Assembly: GCF_001999985.1 (NCBI RefSeq)
Contig: NZ_CP019645.1
Coordinates: 2,418,001-2,482,000, forward strand
Length of the DNA stretch: 64,000 nt
Origin: Helicobacter bilis
GTDB lineage: Bacteria > Campylobacterota > Campylobacteria > Campylobacterales > Helicobacteraceae
Direction of reading: 5' to 3'
The first letter of the stretch is position 1; each line of letters starts with the position of its first letter. A model generated the notes under the pieces. It had not been told where the DNA came from. It saw nothing but the letters and a program-made list of their open reading frames with translations, and did no database searches. This document shows, piece after piece, positions 60,694 to 64,000 of this stretch. The position numbers and the translations under genes are program-made.

Positions 60694-61087
60694 AATGAAT
60701 CACAATAGTAACAACCTCAACACAGCAGGTATTACAATAGGCTTACCAAACTCTAGCAACAAAGGTTTTGAGTAGAGAGGAGGTTTCGGGGATAAGTGGA
60801 TAAGTTGCCTATGGGTTTAAAATCTAATGGTGAAGTTAATCCGAGGATAAGGCTTGTAAAATCCAAAAAAAGAATTAAATAAGCTATGGGAGAGATTAAC
60901 CAAAAATGCTAGAGAGCTAGAGCTAAAAACTGATAAAAGGCATGGTAAGTCGATTTATAAAAGAATATTAGATGATGGCACGCAAATAAATTATAGGGTG
61001 GATTCAAGAAGTGGTGGAGAAACTATTGATATACATGCACCTACAGAGAAAAATATACGCAGAATCCACATCAAAAAAAGGATTGTA
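60694..61087 (+). pseudogene. Polymorphic-toxin-like gene, fragmented
   Basis: ATG 60694 gives MNHNSNNLNTAGITIGLPNS and soon stops. A second frame reads KLPMGLKSNGEVNPRIRLV, and a third begins near 60876, KELNKLWERLTKNARELELK, then YRVDSRSGGETIDIHAPTEK and RRIHIKK. The last block resembles a C-terminal toxin module with a conserved GG-TIDI motif. One A fewer in the run at 61073-61079 would give HIKKGL and a stop in TAATG, overlapping the next start. Target unknown. Confidence 0.5.
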
Positions 61088-61819
61088 ATGAAAAGTAAAT
61101 GTGTAATCTATGATAAAAAAAATTATTTAATATTTTTTTACGATGATGATAAATGGTTTGAAAAATTCGCTATAAATTTTGGGTATGATAAGTATAATTA
61201 TGACCAAAGTGATTTGCTTATATTTTTACAAATCCCCAATATTACAAAAGCTGATATTTTGGAGTTATTTGAGTTTTTAATATTTAGTATGTTTTGGGCT
61301 TCAAGGATTGAGGGCGATGAGATAGTTATATGGACTCATCACATCGACCACCTAGATGATACTCTCTCTCCAAATACCCCCAAACCCACCTATATAAGTG
61401 AATACATAAATATTATAGGGCAATTGTTTCTGGCAGGATATATTGACTTTGGCTCATATTGTGATAATGATAGGGATCGGATAGATTATCCTACCAATCT
61501 CTCATATTACAAAGAGGATAAATATCAAGCTTGGATTCACTTTAGAGATAACTTCTTTTATGCAAATAGATTCAATAGGGATTTAGATGAACCAGAAACA
61601 ATAGATGAGAATGGATATAGTCTTATTTTAGGTGATGCTTCTTGGGATATACCAAAGTATTGGAGTCAATATAATATTTGGGTAGTCCGCACAGAAAAAG
61701 GCACAAAATATTTTAATGAGATTCTATCCCCTAGATTCTACGAAAAATACAAAGATTTAGAAGTAGAAATAGATGATAAAGGCAATATTGTGCGTTGGAT
61801 TGGAGAGATTAATAGATGA
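61088..61819 (+). CDS. Putative immunity protein for the adjacent toxin remnant
   Basis: 243 aa from ATG 61088 (MKSKCVIYDKKNYLIFFYDD), rich in aromatic and acidic residues: WFEKFAINFGYDKYNYDQSD, DEIVIWTHHIDHLDD, ASWDIPKYWSQYNIW. No known motif. Acidity, size and position directly after a toxin-like end are typical of immunity proteins. The upstream toxin frame runs into it without a stop because of a one-base change, so translation may give a fusion from an upstream GTG; the original start is most likely the ATG. Confidence 0.5.
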   Translation: MKSKCVIYDKKNYLIFFYDDDKWFEKFAINFGYDKYNYDQSDLLIFLQIPNITKADILELFEFLIFSMFWASRIEGDEIVIWTHHIDHLDDTLSPNTPKPTYISEYINIIGQLFLAGYIDFGSYCDNDRDRIDYPTNLSYYKEDKYQAWIHFRDNFFYANRFNRDLDEPETIDENGYSLILGDASWDIPKYWSQYNIWVVRTEKGTKYFNEILSPRFYEKYKDLEVEIDDKGNIVRWIGEINR

Positions 61820-62150
61820 GTTGCAAAGAAATATCGACTTATTGTAGCCCTAGTAGCAATATAATACTTTATGACATAAAGAAACAATGCTTCACAATTA
61901 AAAGAGAAGAGAATATTACCTTTAATGTTAATGTTTGCAAACTTTATAATGACTTGCAGAATATACTAGCAACTCTCATAAAAACTCTGAGAGTTGCTGA
62001 TTTATTAATCAAAATCAAAACTTTAAAGATAGAGAACAAACAATAGTAATAGATAATATTTTACAAGTCAGGCAAGAAAGATATAAAAATTACCAACTAT
62101 CCAATATAAAACTTGTCAAAGGATTCTCTTGGAAAGATATATTATAAAAA
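61816..62150 (+). pseudogene. Small hypothetical gene, frameshifted
   Basis: Starts at ATG 61816 with a 4-bp overlap (ATGA) to the preceding gene: MSCKEISTYCSPSSNIILYD. The frame stops at 62046; a shift would continue TIVIDNILQVRQERYKNYQL and FSWKDIL to about 62150. Mostly helical, no family recognised. Confidence 0.4.
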
Positions 62151-62163
62151 AAATTATTTTTCG

Positions 62164-62592
62164 ATGATTATTGGCTTGTGCTTTGTGGTTGTTTTAATGC
62201 CTATTAGAATCTTGTTTAATATAGACTACTCCCTAATTTATGATATTTTGGCAGTGTGTTGCGGGTTTGTAGTAGCAATTATTTTTAGCAGTTTGACAAA
62301 GTTTAAAGCCTTGTGTATAGCAATTCTACTTTTTACACTATATTTTTATTTATTTAAAATCCCTATGATGTCGATAATTATCACATTAGTGGCTTTGGCT
62401 TTTCAAGTTTTGAGTTTATAATTGCTCAATATAATAAAATTACCCATCATTCTCTTGGGCTTTCTTATATTGGCATTTGTGGCATATAAAAATGGATCTA
62501 TGAGACTTGCATTTTTCTTGCAATTCGTATTTTTGTGGCACATATTGTGGTTTATATTGTTGTGTATAGCCCTTAAGATTCTAAAGAAATAA
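62164..62592 (+). pseudogene. Small membrane protein with an in-frame stop
   Basis: ATG 62164 (MIIGLCFVVVLMPIRILF) gives three to four hydrophobic segments up to TAA at 62419. The same frame continues as LLNIIKLPIILLGFLILAFV and ILWFILLCIALKILKK to 62592. It is either one protein with a nonsense codon or two small ones. No family recognised. Confidence 0.4.
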
Positions 62593-63256
62593 TAAAATTG
62601 TAGATATGAGATTAAGTTTTGCTATGCACAAACATATAAAATTATATCCCACACATTATGAATGGGAGAATAGATTTAAATTCTTTTAGCTTTAGATTCT
62701 AATGACAAGGCGGTTTATGGATAAAAGTCCATTGCATTCTTTTTAAGTTTTTTATTTCTAGTCGCTATCAATTTTAGTATAGGCTTATTGGTTGCTGATT
62801 GTGGCATTAAATTACTGAACTTTATCTCCCTTGAATTGTTTAATAGGAAAGATTTGTATATTTGACACAAGAAGTAGTGGATTTGGTATTTTATGTGGTA
62901 TTCAATCGCAACAACATTTTGGTTACTCTTTGCATACGGTATTCGTGGTTAAAAGAGAATGCCTGTATCGGCGATATATTCATCTATATTGCTATCCATT
63001 ATATCAAACACCACATAGGAAAATTGCGTGATTGTTTATATCTTGCATCAGTAATGTTTATCTGTGGCGTGAGAATTATAACATTGATTCCAATTTGCAC
63101 TACAAGTTTTATTACTTCATAATTAGATTTTAGCTTACCCTGCATCTTGTTAAATCCTAAGTATAGCTTACTAGATTTATATTCTTTGGTTTTTTGTGTT
63201 TTGTTTGAATGTTGGTTGTTGCGGCATATTGTGTTTTACTTAGCTCAAAGTTACTC
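62593..63256. other. Decayed region with a short hydrophobic frame
   Basis: A hydrophobic open stretch on + (about 62862-63122, DLVFYVVFNRNNILVTLCI) may be the remains of a membrane protein, and a preceding frame reads LVAINFSIGLLVADCGIKLL near 62760. No start site or family; low confidence. Confidence 0.3.
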
Positions 63257-63640
63257 TCACTTATAATTATCCCTACCCACTATAAAGATTAGTTTATCAA
63301 TGCTTATTTCTTGTCCCATACTAACTCTATCTATTTTTAGAGAACCTTTAGAATTTATTGTGCCTTTTACCACTACTCTTTGGAATCCATGATTATAGAT
63401 ATAGATTGTTGTGTTTTTAATGGATTGCCTGTCTTAGAATCATAGCATTTTTGATTTGTAGTCTCAAGGGGATTGTATTGATTATGAATTGTATAAGGTT
63501 TCCTTAGAAACTTTTTGTGTGTTTTGAAAAGGCTTATAAAATTTTGTATCTCTATCTAAGTAATTAGGAAAGATTAGTATTAAAAAGGATTGTTTTGAAA
63601 TAGCTACTACAAATATTGTTGCTTCTTCATATAGATTCTA
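63257..63640 (-). pseudogene. Unidentified frameshifted gene remnant on the minus strand
   Basis: Three overlapping frames join into one plausible protein end: EEATIFVVAISKQSFLILIF, NYLDRDTKFYKPFQNTQKV, then YTIHNQYNPLETTNQKCYDS, then YIYNHGFQRVVVKGTINSKG and MGQEISIDKLIFIVGRDNYK with a stop at 63257. The coding-like composition over about 125 codons supports a former gene, possibly a secreted or T6SS-linked protein. Family unknown. Confidence 0.4.
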
Positions 63641-63757
63641 TAATTCCTAAATTTAAAAAAAATAGATATCATTACGAATTCGATAAGTTTGATTAAGTTT
63701 CTACAAAATATATAAAACGAGTTAAAACTATAACAACAAAAATTACAAAGGACAAAT

Positions 63758-64000
63758 ATGAAAAAGTATACAATGTGTTTTATCGCATATCTTGCCCTAA
63801 TTAGTGTTATAAATGCTCAAACGCCTACTTTTTTAGAGCTTAATCCACAATATAAACCATACATGGAACATGCAGTATTGCAAAATTATATGGAAGATTC
63901 TGTGTTATTAAAGCAGTTAAAACACAAATGGAAAAGGCGTAAGGACTTGCGTATCCGTGTATTTGGAGATTCCCATGTTGCAAGTGATTTTATCACAAAT
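63758..64000 (+). CDS. SGNH/GDSL-type hydrolase, N-terminal part (runs off the window)
   Basis: 81 codons from ATG 63758 (AAAGGA upstream). A signal peptide (MKKYTMCFIAYLALISVINA) is followed by FLELNPQYKPYMEHAV and the catalytic-block-like RIRVFGDSHVASDFITN, the GDSH form of the SGNH nucleophile motif. In Campylobacterota such exported proteins include peptidoglycan O-acetylesterases, but the visible part does not decide the substrate. Confidence 0.6.
   Translation, partial: MKKYTMCFIAYLALISVINAQTPTFLELNPQYKPYMEHAVLQNYMEDSVLLKQLKHKWKRRKDLRIRVFGDSHVASDFITN

Noticed and set aside
60998-61819. Single 273-aa protein starting at GTG 60998
   Set aside because: The first 30 residues belong to the toxin end; the next gene has its own ATG and an expected stop/start overlap.
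62831-63031. 66-aa ORF
   Set aside because: No start context or family; one of several overlapping frames in a decayed region.
1-64000. tRNA or rRNA genes
   Set aside because: I looked for T-loop and acceptor-stem patterns in the gaps and found none that fit.

Overview
The window looks like the chromosome of an enterohepatic-type Helicobacter (Campylobacterota). The DNA is AT-rich, many products match the Helicobacter/Campylobacter versions of their families (Cgb-type globin, UPF0323 lipoprotein, HugZ-like protein, stand-alone PurL, L25/Ctc), and several surface genes carry poly-C/G tracts of 12-13 bases, the usual phase-variation device of this group. The 7-mer AGAWTCT is strikingly frequent on both strands. 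The genus call is an inference from gene content; I cannot name the species.

Layout. 1-3.1 kb: start of tyrS, then lhgO and glaH, a two-enzyme route from glutarate through L-2-hydroxyglutarate to 2-oxoglutarate. 3.4-8.0 kb: a MoaC-like protein without key catalytic residues, a DapC-type aminotransferase, an EamA exporter, and a bioG-bioC pair for pimeloyl-ACP synthesis. 8.1-13.4 kb: two almost identical globin genes (497-bp direct repeats, two mismatches) flank a glycosyltransferase-like gene and a polytopic membrane protein, both switched OFF by poly-C/G tracts. 13.8-26.9 kb: proC, a sugar O-methyltransferase downstream of a T13 tract, a frameshifted chemoreceptor, an amino-acid ABC permease, purL, ppsA, a UPF0323 lipoprotein, a SPOR-NlpC/P60 hydrolase and a MacB-type permease. 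27.2-30.1 kb: a phase-variable HAD-like glycan protein and methyltransferase, overlapping and both OFF. 30.2-38.4 kb: a 1984-residue S6-type serine protease autotransporter and a DUF815 ATPase lie between the two halves of a split pgeF (yfiH) gene. The halves point in opposite directions, and each ends at the word TTAGAATCTA, which suggests an inversion.

38.8-54.8 kb: a flavin-reductase-like protein, actP/yjcH, neuA with a gene that aligns with animal CMP-Neu5Ac hydroxylase (CMAH), hugZ, rplY, an M16-like protein, an ftsK with a very long disordered linker, and a conserved hypothetical. 54.8-63.7 kb: a decayed accessory island. It holds a broken NAD(P)H oxidoreductase, the tail of another poly-C gene, and an orphan type VI secretion module: hcp with an ATA start, a PAAR-like protein, a broken Tae4-type amidase, a probable Tai4 immunity gene with a nonsense codon, a 5'-truncated and frameshifted vgrG, and toxin/immunity remnants. 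The window ends in the start of an SGNH-type hydrolase.

The most exciting element is 42369-44894: neuA followed by a Rieske/metallo-hydrolase CMAH homologue with an added C-terminal DUF1858 domain and an in-frame G13 tract between the Rieske and metallo domains. It could be a phase-variable bacterial route to N-glycolylneuraminic acid or a related hydroxylated nonulosonate, that is, switchable mimicry of host sialic acids. This activity is inferred from sequence only.
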